A stretch of 40,105 bases of DNA from Leptospiraceae bacterium (GTDB taxonomy: Bacteria > Spirochaetota > Leptospiria > Leptospirales > Leptospiraceae), in NCBI GenBank assembly GCA_016711485.1, contig JADJSX010000001.1, positions 1 through 40,105 on the forward strand. The letters run 5' to 3'. Below the pieces are notes generated by a model. It made no database searches, had not been told where the DNA came from, and saw nothing but the letters and a program-made list of their open reading frames with translations. Shown one piece after another: positions 23,723 through 31,325 of this stretch. Numbering within the stretch: position 1 is the stretch's first letter; every line of letters begins with the position of its first letter. A program made the translations under genes and the position numbers.

Positions 23723-24031
23723 CTATGCCGCCGCTCTACTTTGTTCTCGAAGAAAATTCCATTCAAGGAATGCGTATTTGTAAACATGCCAATAATCAAC
23801 CCATAGCGGAATATGAACTGGAGTATAAACGATTCGATTCAAATCAAATCTAGGAATTGATAATTTCCCGACTACATACTTTGCTGTGATTGTCCACGTT
23901 TCGCCTTCATACTCGTATTCATCTCCAATATTGATTTCAGTATCGTCATATTCCTCTTGAGTTGGATACATAGTGACATTGACTGGAGTTTCAATCATTT
24001 GGTCAGTTCCCTCGTCAACCGTTCTATTCAA
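23723..24031 (-). CDS. C-terminal part of the large fibre protein (shifted frame)
   Basis: As written it starts at a TTG in the middle of a longer open frame that runs back to 24141 (TPFRVTPATKPGAGVKDHWE, GLPVYGNEHGQEWFELNRTV). That frame joins the gene at 24121-25140 if one A is added at the AA near 24139-24140, giving DGGETTPFRVTP and a 472-residue protein. The domain is beta-rich with several Tyr/Trp (EYEYEGETWTITAKY) and would form the tip of the fibre. Confidence 0.55.
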   Translation of the reverse strand: MNRTVDEGTDQMIETPVNVTMYPTQEEYDDTEINIGDEYEYEGETWTITAKYVVGKLSIPRFDLNRIVYTPVHIPLWVDYWHVYKYAFLEWNFLREQSRAAA

Positions 24032-24120
24032 TTCAAACCATTCTTGACCATGTTCATTTCCATAGACTGGTAAACCTTCCCAATGATCCTTAACGCCCGC
24101 GCCTGGTTTAGTCGCAGGCG

Positions 24121-25140
24121 TTACGCGAAAGGGAGTGGTTCACCCCCATCCTTTTTGTAATAAGGAAATCCATCGATGAAAACAAATTCAATCGTTTCGC
24201 CTGAAATCGTTTTAACCTTACCCGCTTCGCCTAGGTTGAAAGAAAATTCTCCATTCTTATAAACTGCTAATTTTCCATCTGTAGTTTGTCGGAAAGTGTA
24301 TTTAATATCTTCATCAATCTCATCTGTGATTTCTGTTTGGTCGTGTTCGTGTAGAAGTGGAGCCGCGCCAACATCATCAAAATCTAAAACTACTATTCCG
24401 TTTTGTCCGTTGACCTCTTGAACATTTGCGATAGGCGAAGGAATATAAACCCAATTATGAGAATGTCCACCGGGTAAAAGCCCATTAACCCCACAAAGCC
24501 AATATAGTTTTAATTCGTCTCGACGTGTGCATACATCACCCGCCCGCGCAGGTAGAGAAAGCATTTCGCCGAGACTATTAGCCGTAAACCTTTCCCCTAG
24601 TTCTAGAGTCCTAAGATACTTTGCAGGAATTTTCCCATTAACTAATCTTGCGTATATGTCATCGTGATTGTGAACTGTTGGAGGAAATGCGGTAGGTTTA
24701 TTTTGAATATTTCCCCAGCTTGTAAACTGTGCGACTAATTCAGCCCAGTTATTTAATAGATTAGGATTTTCGCCAAGGAGCATAAAAGAAGCTCTTACTT
24801 CTCTCACAATACAGACTTGTCCTTTATTCAGATAATTGTTTTCATTCTCTCCTTGTGGAGTATCGCCGTAATTCACTGAAAGCATTTCATAGAGAGTATT
24901 TTTAAAAATCGTTTTTCCAATGACAATAGACGGAATTAATTCAACTGGAATTTTTTTTGTAATCGGGTCAGCCGCGACTAATGGACGATAAGGATTATCA
25001 ATCAAATCATCTAGATTTAATTCTATCTCGTATCCCTCTTCATCTAGTTCATCAAAAGAAATATTTCCATCTTGATCTAGTGTAAGTCCTGCATCATTCG
25101 AGGATGTATTTTCTAAGTCGTTGTTATCATCCCAAGACAT
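24121..25140 (-). CDS. Fibre protein with repeated tail-fibre modules
   Basis: The 339-residue frame has an acidic N-terminus and two copies of a phage-fibre module: DPITKKIPVELIPSIVIGKT...YEML...GQVCIVR...NNWAEL, and NGKIPAKYLRTLELGERFTA...GEMLSLPARAGDVCTRRDE...HNWVYIPSP. Then comes VQEVNGQNGIVVLDFDDVGA, matching the 'VSSVNGKTGVVVLTAADVGA' hallmark of tailed-phage fibres, with HNHDDIY and HEHDQTEI turns. It probably binds the host. One frameshift separates it from its C-terminal part at 23723-24141. The start overlaps the preceding stop (TAATG). Confidence 0.75.
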   Translation of the reverse strand: MSWDDNNDLENTSSNDAGLTLDQDGNISFDELDEEGYEIELNLDDLIDNPYRPLVAADPITKKIPVELIPSIVIGKTIFKNTLYEMLSVNYGDTPQGENENNYLNKGQVCIVREVRASFMLLGENPNLLNNWAELVAQFTSWGNIQNKPTAFPPTVHNHDDIYARLVNGKIPAKYLRTLELGERFTANSLGEMLSLPARAGDVCTRRDELKLYWLCGVNGLLPGGHSHNWVYIPSPIANVQEVNGQNGIVVLDFDDVGAAPLLHEHDQTEITDEIDEDIKYTFRQTTDGKLAVYKNGEFSFNLGEAGKVKTISGETIEFVFIDGFPYYKKDGGEPLPFA

Positions 25141-25817
25141 TAGTTCACTTCCCTTAATTGAAAATTTAAAAGAATCGAAACTTTAACATTCCCAGTTCGA
25201 ACGTTTAACGGATTTCTAGGAATCGGGACCGGCATAGAAACGAAAGGAAAGACAAGTAGAAATTTTGTTTGAGATGGAATAAGGATTGAGGATTGTTTTT
25301 CAAACCTATCAATAAAAGACGTCGTGTAAATCGTTGTAAGCCCGTCTAAAATCGAATCTTCATTTAAGGAAGGCTGAGGAATGAAAACAAGTTCATCATT
25401 CAAAGTCGAATTGAATTTAACTACATTCACAGGGGTTAAAGAGTCATTACCCGTAAAAAATTCTAATCCTTCTAAATCCTCTTTTGTTGGAATTGGTTGA
25501 TTATTAATAATGAGTCCAGACTCTTCAAAGTCAGTATCTGGAATACTTTTGAAGAAATCCAAAGTCTTGGAATCGCAAGCCATAAATAAAAGTTGAATAT
25601 TTGGTTGAATCCCTTTACTGGAAGAAAAGTTTGAACTTGTGGAAGCGTCAATATTTTCTAAAACGGTTTGTTTGTTTCCGAGTTTGACAGCGACAAAGGA
25701 GTATAAGCCCTTACCCTCTGATGCTGTTTTAACTCTACCAAGGTTTAATAATAGGCTATCATCAATTGGATTAATAACCCTATCTGCAATGTATACTAGT
25801 TTGTGTGATACTTGCAT
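25140..25817 (-). CDS. Beta-rich late protein, candidate structural protein
   Basis: The 225-residue protein has a beta-rich, moderately hydrophobic composition: GLYSFVAVKLGNKQTVLENI, IQPNIQLLFMACDSKTLDFF, QTKFLLVFPFVSMPVPIPRN and NVKVSILLNFQLREVN. No signal peptide, membrane helix or catalytic motif. It is first of three adjacent compact beta-rich genes in the late block and could be a capsid or spike-base protein. Family not recognised. Confidence 0.55.
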   Translation of the reverse strand: MQVSHKLVYIADRVINPIDDSLLLNLGRVKTASEGKGLYSFVAVKLGNKQTVLENIDASTSSNFSSSKGIQPNIQLLFMACDSKTLDFFKSIPDTDFEESGLIINNQPIPTKEDLEGLEFFTGNDSLTPVNVVKFNSTLNDELVFIPQPSLNEDSILDGLTTIYTTSFIDRFEKQSSILIPSQTKFLLVFPFVSMPVPIPRNPLNVRTGNVKVSILLNFQLREVN

Positions 25818-25828
25818 AAACCATCTTC

Positions 25829-26224
25829 TTAAATAGGAACTTTGGAACCAAAAAGAGTGACATTCAAAGTATTCTTTGCAATTGTTTTTCCGGTTGCAGG
25901 TTTGATAGAAATTATCAAAGTCGTTCCTACCTTTAAAAGCATATCAACCGGAAATTCATCTCTTAGAATATCAGCCTGTGAACGATTACCCATTTGAGAC
26001 AATTGGACATTACCCCCAATCAATTGATTCTGATCAGAGTCTCTAATTTTGATTAAAGCGTCCTCTGCATCATTCGGAAATCTTACTTGTATTCCAAGGA
26101 TTCTAAAATGATGAGAGGATAACGGGGATGCTATGACAATTGACTCAGTGAATCCTTTGTCATTGGTTATATCATCCCCATTGATTCCGCCCTCAACTAG
26201 ATTGTAAGAAATTCTATCGCTCAT
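25829..26224 (-). CDS. Beta-rich late protein, candidate minor capsid protein
   Basis: The 131-residue protein has HHFRILGIQVRFPNDAEDAL, IKIRDSDQNQLIGGNVQLSQ and LLKVGTTLIISIKPATGKTI. The strand-rich pattern ending LNVTLFGSKVPI resembles single beta-sandwich virion proteins. No enzyme motif. Spacing from its upstream neighbour is only 2 bases, so the two are likely made in fixed ratio. Confidence 0.5.
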   Translation of the reverse strand: MSDRISYNLVEGGINGDDITNDKGFTESIVIASPLSSHHFRILGIQVRFPNDAEDALIKIRDSDQNQLIGGNVQLSQMGNRSQADILRDEFPVDMLLKVGTTLIISIKPATGKTIAKNTLNVTLFGSKVPI

Positions 26225-26226
26225 GA

Positions 26227-26886
26227 TTAAGCTTTCTTAGCAGGTAATTGAGGTTTACCGGAAAGCATTTCTCCAGTGAAAACCTTTGACACAAAACGTA
26301 AGCTTAACTTGTATCCAACTAAAGCCGCAGGAACGGTAACACCGCCCATAAGTTTAATAGTTGTTTCTAGATTTGCATTTGGAGAAATGATAAGAGGCTT
26401 ATCATAGGTAATCAAAAGCTGACTAGAATTTTTCATCTGGACAGATTGTTGGTGAGGTTGAATCACATTGATTGGAGGAATGAAATCTTTGTAAGTTGAT
26501 GTAACATCTTTTAATTCAGATGGAAAAATCAATGGAGCTGGTGAAAGCAATTCAGAAAGCGGAGTTTCTCCGATTAGATCGGTGTCATGCTTGATTTCTA
26601 ATACTCCCGAATTGACTAACTTTGCATAGCCGTCAATTACCGCTTCTTTGGAAGGGGGGACTTTTAACGCGCCGTAAGCCTCAGGAATGAAAAGGAGATA
26701 AATAGAACGAATCTCGCCGCCTTTCGTGTTTTTGAATGGGCTTCCTTCATCAGAATAATTTCTGTCAGAAGCAAGCAATTCAGCTTTTGTGTAGAAAGGA
26801 ATAGAGTTTATTCCCTCGGTTAAAGTCATTGTAGACTGAAAAGTTTTGTTGTAAAATGTGCTATTGTTTTTATGTCTTAGTTTCAT
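26227..26886 (-). CDS. Beta-rich protein, candidate major capsid (jelly-roll type)
   Basis: The 219-residue protein has GGEIRSIYLLFIPEAYGALK, NSGVLEIKHDTDLIGETPLS, a Pro-rich loop (FIPPINVIQPHQQSV), MKNSSQLLITYDKPLIISPN and PAALVGYKLSLRFVSKVFTG. The spacing of strands, a long loop and the final KLSLRFV strand could fit a single jelly-roll capsid protein of the small type used by some tailless viruses. That is inference from pattern only. It has no membrane helix; its gene follows the scaffold-like genes at 26929-27762. Confidence 0.5.
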   Translation of the reverse strand: MKLRHKNNSTFYNKTFQSTMTLTEGINSIPFYTKAELLASDRNYSDEGSPFKNTKGGEIRSIYLLFIPEAYGALKVPPSKEAVIDGYAKLVNSGVLEIKHDTDLIGETPLSELLSPAPLIFPSELKDVTSTYKDFIPPINVIQPHQQSVQMKNSSQLLITYDKPLIISPNANLETTIKLMGGVTVPAALVGYKLSLRFVSKVFTGEMLSGKPQLPAKKA

Positions 26887-26928
26887 TTGAAATAGTTTCC
26901 TTATTTTATTTTGTGCGTCTAATCGTGA

Positions 26929-27489
26929 TTAATCTAATGAGTTTCCTTCTAACTCATCCTCTTCACCTTCTAAACCCGCCTGGTAATCAGGCAAACTTGA
27001 ACCAACAGTTTGAAATTCTCTGTTATCCGGTAACATTCTTTGAGCGCTTTGAGCCGCCGCTATAAGTGCATTGACATAAGCTTCTTTTTCGTTTTCAGCC
27101 ATACCACGCGCAAGATTTACAACTCGTTCATTACCCATAAGCTCTTGATCTGAATAAGAATCTAAAGAATTGTTTCCCATTTCTCCAACTTCACTTCCAA
27201 GAGTTGTTTGTATTCCAGTCGGTAATTTTTCTTTTATTTTGGGGATACTTGCGATACTCCAAACAGCATTCATTCCAGAGCCTGCGATTAATCCGAGTCC
27301 AATTTCAGCGTTAGAAATTTTCTTTACTTGCGAAACTGCAACTGTCGCCAATCCTGTGGCTAATGCTGATTCTCCATATTCTGCATGAACTTTCGAACCA
27401 TAATTTTTAGTTACATACCTAGAACCAAGAAAAGAGCCAAAGGTAGAAAAAATAAAAATGAGACTTGCTTTTAATTTTTTAGTATCCAT
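26929..27489 (-). CDS. Gly/Ala-rich membrane-associated late protein
   Basis: The 186-residue protein has an N-terminal membrane segment (LKASLIFIFSTFGSFLGSRY), a second hydrophobic Ala/Gly stretch (ATGLATVAVSQVKKISNAEI, LGLIAGSGMNAVW), then a soluble acidic C-terminus (GLEGEEDELEGNSLD). A virion membrane protein is plausible from content and context. Family unknown. Confidence 0.5.
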   Translation of the reverse strand: MDTKKLKASLIFIFSTFGSFLGSRYVTKNYGSKVHAEYGESALATGLATVAVSQVKKISNAEIGLGLIAGSGMNAVWSIASIPKIKEKLPTGIQTTLGSEVGEMGNNSLDSYSDQELMGNERVVNLARGMAENEKEAYVNALIAAAQSAQRMLPDNREFQTVGSSLPDYQAGLEGEEDELEGNSLD

Positions 27490-27492
27490 TTT

Positions 27493-27762
27493 TTAATCCT
27501 TCCCTTTCATCTTAGCGATAGATTTTCTAAGAGCGGTAACTTTTGCCTTTGCGTCATTTCTGAGTTTAACCTTTTTGTTATACTCAGAAAGCTTAATTGC
27601 ATTTTCCTTTTTAATACCTTCGCATTTTTTCGCGTAAGAAGCTAAAACTTCTACCTTAAAAGACTTTGGCATTTTCGGAAATTTTTTAAGCTTAGGTCTG
27701 CGTAAACCGCTTCTTTTTCTGGAACTAGATGAGCTACCACCTAGTAAAATTAATTTTGACAT
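27493..27762 (-). CDS. Very basic protein, candidate genome-condensing protein
   Basis: The 89-residue protein starts MSKLILLGGSSSSSRKRSGL and continues RRPKLKKFPKMPKSFKVEVL. Its C-terminal half is a basic coiled coil (KLSEYNKKVKLRNDAKAKVT). With about 28% Lys/Arg and a Ser/Arg stretch it is likely to bind nucleic acid, as small virion DNA-condensing proteins do. It is encoded 2 bases after the large repeat protein. Confidence 0.55.
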   Translation of the reverse strand: MSKLILLGGSSSSSRKRSGLRRPKLKKFPKMPKSFKVEVLASYAKKCEGIKKENAIKLSEYNKKVKLRNDAKAKVTALRKSIAKMKGKD

Positions 27763-27764
27763 TT

Positions 27765-29189
27765 TTATTTTCTCCCTTTCTTATTCATTGAATAAATGAT
27801 TGCAACTACTACCACCGCGCCCACTCCATACATGATTTGATTCTTTTTATCTTGTTCTGCTTTCGTTATTCCAGTTTCCGCGCCGGGGACTACTTGCGTA
27901 TTTCCATAAGTAGGATTTGGAGGATAAGACGGTTTTACTTGTGTTTTAACTGGAATAGATGTCTGAATTACTGGTTTAGGTTTTGGAGTAATAACAGGTT
28001 TAGAATTAACTGGTGTATTTTTTTTAATAAATTGATTTAATAAATTTTGTTGTAATGCTTTTTGTTGCGCTTTCTTTGCGTTAGCCTTTGCCTTTTGTTG
28101 TGATGCAAATTGCAAACCGATATTCGCGATAGTTCCCGCCCCGGGGACTGCCATGTCTAACGCACCGGTTGCCATATTAGCCAAGCCTGCTTTATTTCCA
28201 CCAGCCGCCATTCCCGCCGCGCTTGTCAACATCTGCATAAACCCTAATTCATCACCGGATAATTCGATGTATTCACCATTTAGATGAGAATAATAATATT
28301 TTTTACCTTGTTCGTCAGAATGCAAGCCTGACATTTCATCTGTATATTCTTCTGTCATGTTATCCTCATTTTCTGGATAAGATTGATTATCCGATTCGTC
28401 GGTATAATTTTCATCTTGTGGAATTTCCTCTTGAGAATATTCCTCTGTTGGTTCAGTATAAATTTCATCTTGTGGAATTTCCTCTGGTTGCTCTTCGGTT
28501 TGCTCTTCTGCAATTTGCTCTTGTGGCATTAGCATATCAGCCGCTTGTGATAATAGATCACCATGAGCCTTGACAAAGTCTGATGCTCCTTTAGCAATTG
28601 CCTTACCCGCACTAGAAACCGCTTTACCTGCACTTTTAGAAAATGCTTGAACGCCTTTCCCAATTGCTTTACCAGCACTAGAAACCGCTTTAGTTGCACT
28701 TTTGAAAGTTTTCGTAATTCCCTTTGTATTAATTTTAGGAGCCTTGATTTTTGGAATTTTTAGTTTAAGTTTTGGAGCCTTGAACTTAGGCATTTTGAAT
28801 TTAAAGCCATTTAAAAAATCATCACCATCTAAAACTTCTTCTAGTGTATCGAGTCCAGAAAGTTCATTCCCGAAAATTTCTTCAATAGAACCTAATTCAG
28901 AGTAACCGCCGAGAGGGGATTTGAAATAAACATTACCGTTTTGGTGAATGTATAAATAATCATCTGGATTTAAAGCAAGTTCATCGCCGTCTAGAAGTTC
29001 AATAAAATCATCATCACCGGCAAACTCAGAAAACTCACAACCGAAAATATCTTGAATAGAACCTAATTCGGTGTATTCGTTAGGGTTAGATTCATAATAA
29101 ACTTTGTCATTGTCAGCGATATATAAATCACTTTCAATGAATTCGGTTGAATCAGTATTACCCTCTAAAGTTGTAAGCATAGTTGTCAT
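27765..29189 (-). CDS. Large modular repeat protein with membrane anchor
   Basis: The 474-residue protein has three copies of a short aromatic repeat: KVYYESNPNEYTELGSI (about residue 34), NVYFKSPLGGYSELGSI (about 88) and KKYYYSHLNGEYIELSG (about 300). Between them are a Lys/Pro segment (MPKFKAPKLKLKIPKIKAP), two copies of KAVSSAGKAI plus an amphipathic stretch, an acidic Glu/Gln region, and a Gly/Ala plus Gln region. It ends with a Pro stalk, a helix (MYGVGAVVVVAIIYSM) and NKKGRK. It opens the late block. Its role is unknown; a scaffold, tape-like or membrane-to-capsid linking protein would fit. Confidence 0.6.
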   Translation of the reverse strand: MTTMLTTLEGNTDSTEFIESDLYIADNDKVYYESNPNEYTELGSIQDIFGCEFSEFAGDDDFIELLDGDELALNPDDYLYIHQNGNVYFKSPLGGYSELGSIEEIFGNELSGLDTLEEVLDGDDFLNGFKFKMPKFKAPKLKLKIPKIKAPKINTKGITKTFKSATKAVSSAGKAIGKGVQAFSKSAGKAVSSAGKAIAKGASDFVKAHGDLLSQAADMLMPQEQIAEEQTEEQPEEIPQDEIYTEPTEEYSQEEIPQDENYTDESDNQSYPENEDNMTEEYTDEMSGLHSDEQGKKYYYSHLNGEYIELSGDELGFMQMLTSAAGMAAGGNKAGLANMATGALDMAVPGAGTIANIGLQFASQQKAKANAKKAQQKALQQNLLNQFIKKNTPVNSKPVITPKPKPVIQTSIPVKTQVKPSYPPNPTYGNTQVVPGAETGITKAEQDKKNQIMYGVGAVVVVAIIYSMNKKGRK

Positions 29190-29303
29190 AAAATTTCAAT
29201 GACAGCTATATTATTTTTAAATTTTTTGTAACTACTTTTTCAAGAAAATCCTGACAGAAAACATTTATAGCACATAACGCATGTTATGGCACTAAAAGAA
29301 TTT
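29190..29303 (-). promoter_or_regulatory. Late-block promoter region with palindrome
   Basis: This short gap before the large repeat protein contains CATAACGCATGTTATG (29273-29288), a perfect 16-base palindrome, and A+T-rich sequence with TAATAT and TTGAAA words in promoter-like positions on the minus strand. It probably carries the operator and promoter of the late block; exact elements are uncertain. Confidence 0.45.
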
Positions 29304-29783
29304 TTATTTTATTGGATACTCTCTTCTAAATCCTTCGGGGAAAAGGACTTTTTGATATACATTATATGGATAAGTCGGGTCAAAAGGCAAACCGTTTACA
29401 TCACAATAAACGTGATGAGGTCTAAAATTTCTACCGGAAACAATAATCTTCATTTTATTATTTTCATCTAAGAGTTTGTTTCTCAAAGTGAAATAAGAAA
29501 TCGTCAACACTGTTCTATCGTCACAATCAAAATAATGACCATTACCCGATAGGGCAAAATTTAAAGTATGTCCGGGTCGAGTTACATATTCTTCGCCTTT
29601 TGGGTCTGCAATATATTTTAAAGATTTCACAAAACAAAAAAAATCATAAGGGGACATTTGGCAGATTTCAGGATATAATAAAAGGTCTGTCCAGTAAGTC
29701 TTTCCTAGACGCTCTATTTCTTTTACGGTATCCTCGAAGGATTTAAGAGGTCGGCTTTGTTTGTTGTATTTTGTTTCATTCAT
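29304..29783 (-). CDS. Transglutaminase-like cysteine peptidase fold protein
   Basis: The 159-residue protein has NGHYFDCDDRTVLTI (Cys87, Asp88, Asp89), NFRPHHVYCDVNG (His123 or His124) and LPFDPTYPYN (Asp135), the Cys-His-Asp triad layout of the transglutaminase-like superfamily ('GDCDD...HVWxEV...DPT'). Members cleave or cross-link peptides. Here it could process virion or cell-wall proteins. It is the last gene before the late promoter region. The exact subfamily is not clear. Confidence 0.65.
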   Translation of the reverse strand: MNETKYNKQSRPLKSFEDTVKEIERLGKTYWTDLLLYPEICQMSPYDFFCFVKSLKYIADPKGEEYVTRPGHTLNFALSGNGHYFDCDDRTVLTISYFTLRNKLLDENNKMKIIVSGRNFRPHHVYCDVNGLPFDPTYPYNVYQKVLFPEGFRREYPIK

Positions 29784-29785
29784 TT

Positions 29786-30091
29786 TTAATAATCCAAACT
29801 ATTACTTTTAGTTTTATATTTTCTTAACCATGTCCAAGCATCTTTAGGCAAATATCCATTATACGAATATAAATCAATTGGAACAATTAAAAATCTATGC
29901 TCAGGCATAATACCTTGAATCTCTTCTGATAATTCTGAAATGCTACTAGTTGTTATTAGAATATAACAAGATCGGATGTAATGCCAAAAATCAATCAATG
30001 AGTTTATTTTTGTTATCCGCGCATGAATTTCAACATAATTATATTTAGTAAAATCCCTATCAAAAGTTAAAAGAAAAATATTGTAGTTCAT
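29786..30091 (-). CDS. SinR/Cas2-like ferredoxin-fold protein
   Basis: The 101-residue protein starts MNYNIFLLTFDRDFTKYNYV, an opening strand ending in Asp. It continues IHARITKINSLIDFWHYIRS, CYILITTSSISELSEEI, EHRFLIVPIDLYSYNG and LPKDAWTWLRKY. The order (strand, helix, 'W...S.Y.I.T..S..E', 'D.RFLI.PI', 'LP.DAW.WL') is that of SinR-like proteins, relatives of Cas2 and VapD. No CRISPR array is seen nearby. It may act on RNA or DNA; its gene overlaps the next by 4 bases. Confidence 0.6.
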   Translation of the reverse strand: MNYNIFLLTFDRDFTKYNYVEIHARITKINSLIDFWHYIRSCYILITTSSISELSEEIQGIMPEHRFLIVPIDLYSYNGYLPKDAWTWLRKYKTKSNSLDY

Positions 30092-30444
30092 TTTTCGTTT
30101 CCTTCTAATGCTTTTAGTTCAATGTTAGAATCTAAATCTTTAAATTCTTTTTCTTTTTCTCCGATTGTTTCCAAAGCGATTTTCTGAAAATGGAATTTTT
30201 CTGATCTAAGATAATCAGGATTCTTTTTATAAAAATAAATTGCACTTCCTAGTATGAAAAAAAATAAAATAGAAACCATTCCCATTAAAAAAAATTGTAA
30301 AATCAAGGGTAGATTTAAAAAGAAAGTTCCAATTGTAAGACTTATTAAACTTGAAAACATCCAAAAGAAACCAGACAATACACTAGAACGTGAACCCTTT
30401 CCATCAAATCCTTGTATACTTTTTAAAAAATCAATGAAAGCCAT
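30088..30444 (-). CDS. Two-helix membrane protein
   Basis: With the start at MAFIDFLKSIQGFDGK (30444; AGGA upstream, overlapping the preceding stop as TAATG) it has 118 residues. Helices are SGFFWMFSSLISLTIGTFFL and LILQFFLMGMVSILFFFILG, followed by an acidic soluble C-terminus ending ALEGNEK. An earlier ATG (30474) would lie inside the preceding microprotein, so I prefer 30444. Function unknown. Confidence 0.55.
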   Translation of the reverse strand: MAFIDFLKSIQGFDGKGSRSSVLSGFFWMFSSLISLTIGTFFLNLPLILQFFLMGMVSILFFFILGSAIYFYKKNPDYLRSEKFHFQKIALETIGEKEKEFKDLDSNIELKALEGNEK

Positions 30445-30548
30445 TATGGTAAGTAATCCTGAAAGACAATGCAAATGAAACTGCCAATAATAATACTTGC
30501 CAAAAGAACCATTGAAACTTCAAAAAAATATTTAACTAAAATTTTCAT
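30444..30548 (-). CDS. 34-residue single-pass membrane microprotein
   Basis: The frame starts MKILVKYFFEVSMVLLASII and ends CIVFQDYLP. Its ATG overlaps the upstream TGA (ATGA), and its TAA overlaps the downstream ATG (TAATG). Double coupling argues for a real gene below usual length limits. It may regulate or assemble with the two-helix protein that follows. Confidence 0.5.
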   Translation of the reverse strand: MKILVKYFFEVSMVLLASIIIGSFICIVFQDYLP

Positions 30549-30736
30549 TTTGAACCTCTCGCTTTATTAAACAATTCATTCCATGAATTATCTTTATTTG
30601 TAAGTAAATAATTATGAAAACTTTCCCCTTGCCATCCTTCCCATTTGAATTTATCACAAATACATTCTGGAATTATTTCAACTCTACCATTTTCTAAAAT
30701 ATTTACATGGCATCCATCTGGAATTTTATAAACCAT
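30545..30736 (-). CDS. Small Cys-containing soluble domain, probably fused to the next frame
   Basis: The 63-residue frame opens with MVYKIPDGCHVNILENGRVE and has ECICDKFKWEGWQGE. It overlaps the membrane-anchored frame at 30703-30987 by 34 bases and has no ribosome site. One more A in the five-A run (30738-30742) joins them as PDFAKNMVYKIPDG, a 147-residue protein: N-terminal anchor plus C-terminal beta-rich domain. Beta strands and a hairpin (HVNILENGRVEIIPE) suggest a surface or binding domain. Confidence 0.45.
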   Translation of the reverse strand: MVYKIPDGCHVNILENGRVEIIPECICDKFKWEGWQGESFHNYLLTNKDNSWNELFNKARGSK

Positions 30737-30987
30737 GTTTTTGCGAAATCAGGAATTGCTAAACCGTCTATTCTTTCATTTGGAACTTTACCGGCTTCCA
30801 ATTTTCTAGCAATGCCATTCGGAAACTTTTTTCTTTCCTCTTCAGTTTCCTCTTCTGGCTTATAATAAATTTCTAAATTACTAGAATTACTCCAAACCAA
30901 CCCGCCAAAAACCTTTTTTCTGTTTTTGATTAAAACAAATAATCCTACAAAAAATATCCCTATATAAGTTGAAATTTTCTTTTTCAT
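30703..30987 (-). CDS. Membrane-anchored protein (N-terminal part)
   Basis: The frame begins with an N-terminal signal anchor (STYIGIFFVGLFVLIKNRKK), followed by a soluble charged segment (EIYYKPEEETEEERKKFPNG; AIPDFAK). The end TWFIKFQMDAM appears out of frame; see the previous entry. Read as written it has 94 residues. Function unknown. Confidence 0.45.
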   Translation of the reverse strand: MKKKISTYIGIFFVGLFVLIKNRKKVFGGLVWSNSSNLEIYYKPEEETEEERKKFPNGIARKLEAGKVPNERIDGLAIPDFAKTWFIKFQMDAM

Positions 30988-31049
30988 AAACTTTACCTTT
31001 CTCCTATTCTACATTATCCGCTTTTTTTATTCAAGGCTTTTTATTTTTG

Positions 31050-31325
31050 TTATTCATAATGTTTTCTTAGCCCTTGCTCTATTGGTATTCTGAAATCATC
31101 CACACATTTTAAACAAATATGAAAATGATCGTCTTTGGAAACTTCTAGTTTTACTAATACATTACTTACACAGACTGCTTGCATATTTTTTTTGCAATTA
31201 TCACATTGCCCCGCGTTTTTCATTATTCCTCCAATTACTTCATCTTCTCCAATTTTTGCTTTAAAAGGAATTAGAAAAAAGGCTTTATAAGCAAATACAA
31301 AACGTTTTAAAAAATCACTCATCAT
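31050..31325 (-). CDS. Zinc-ribbon protein
   Basis: The 91-residue protein has CDNCKKNMQAVCVSN (Cys41, Cys44) and FHICLKCVDDF (Cys71, Cys74), two CxxC knuckles spaced as in a treble-clef or zinc-ribbon fold. The N-terminus (residues 1-20) is hydrophobic. Such proteins often bind DNA, RNA or a partner protein in phage early regions. The start overlaps the stop of the upstream gene. Confidence 0.55.
   Translation of the reverse strand: MMSDFLKRFVFAYKAFFLIPFKAKIGEDEVIGGIMKNAGQCDNCKKNMQAVCVSNVLVKLEVSKDDHFHICLKCVDDFRIPIEQGLRKHYE

Noticed and set aside
29786..30091. CRISPR-Cas locus suggested by the Cas2-like protein
   Set aside because: No Cas1, no effector and no regularly spaced repeat array were seen in the window.
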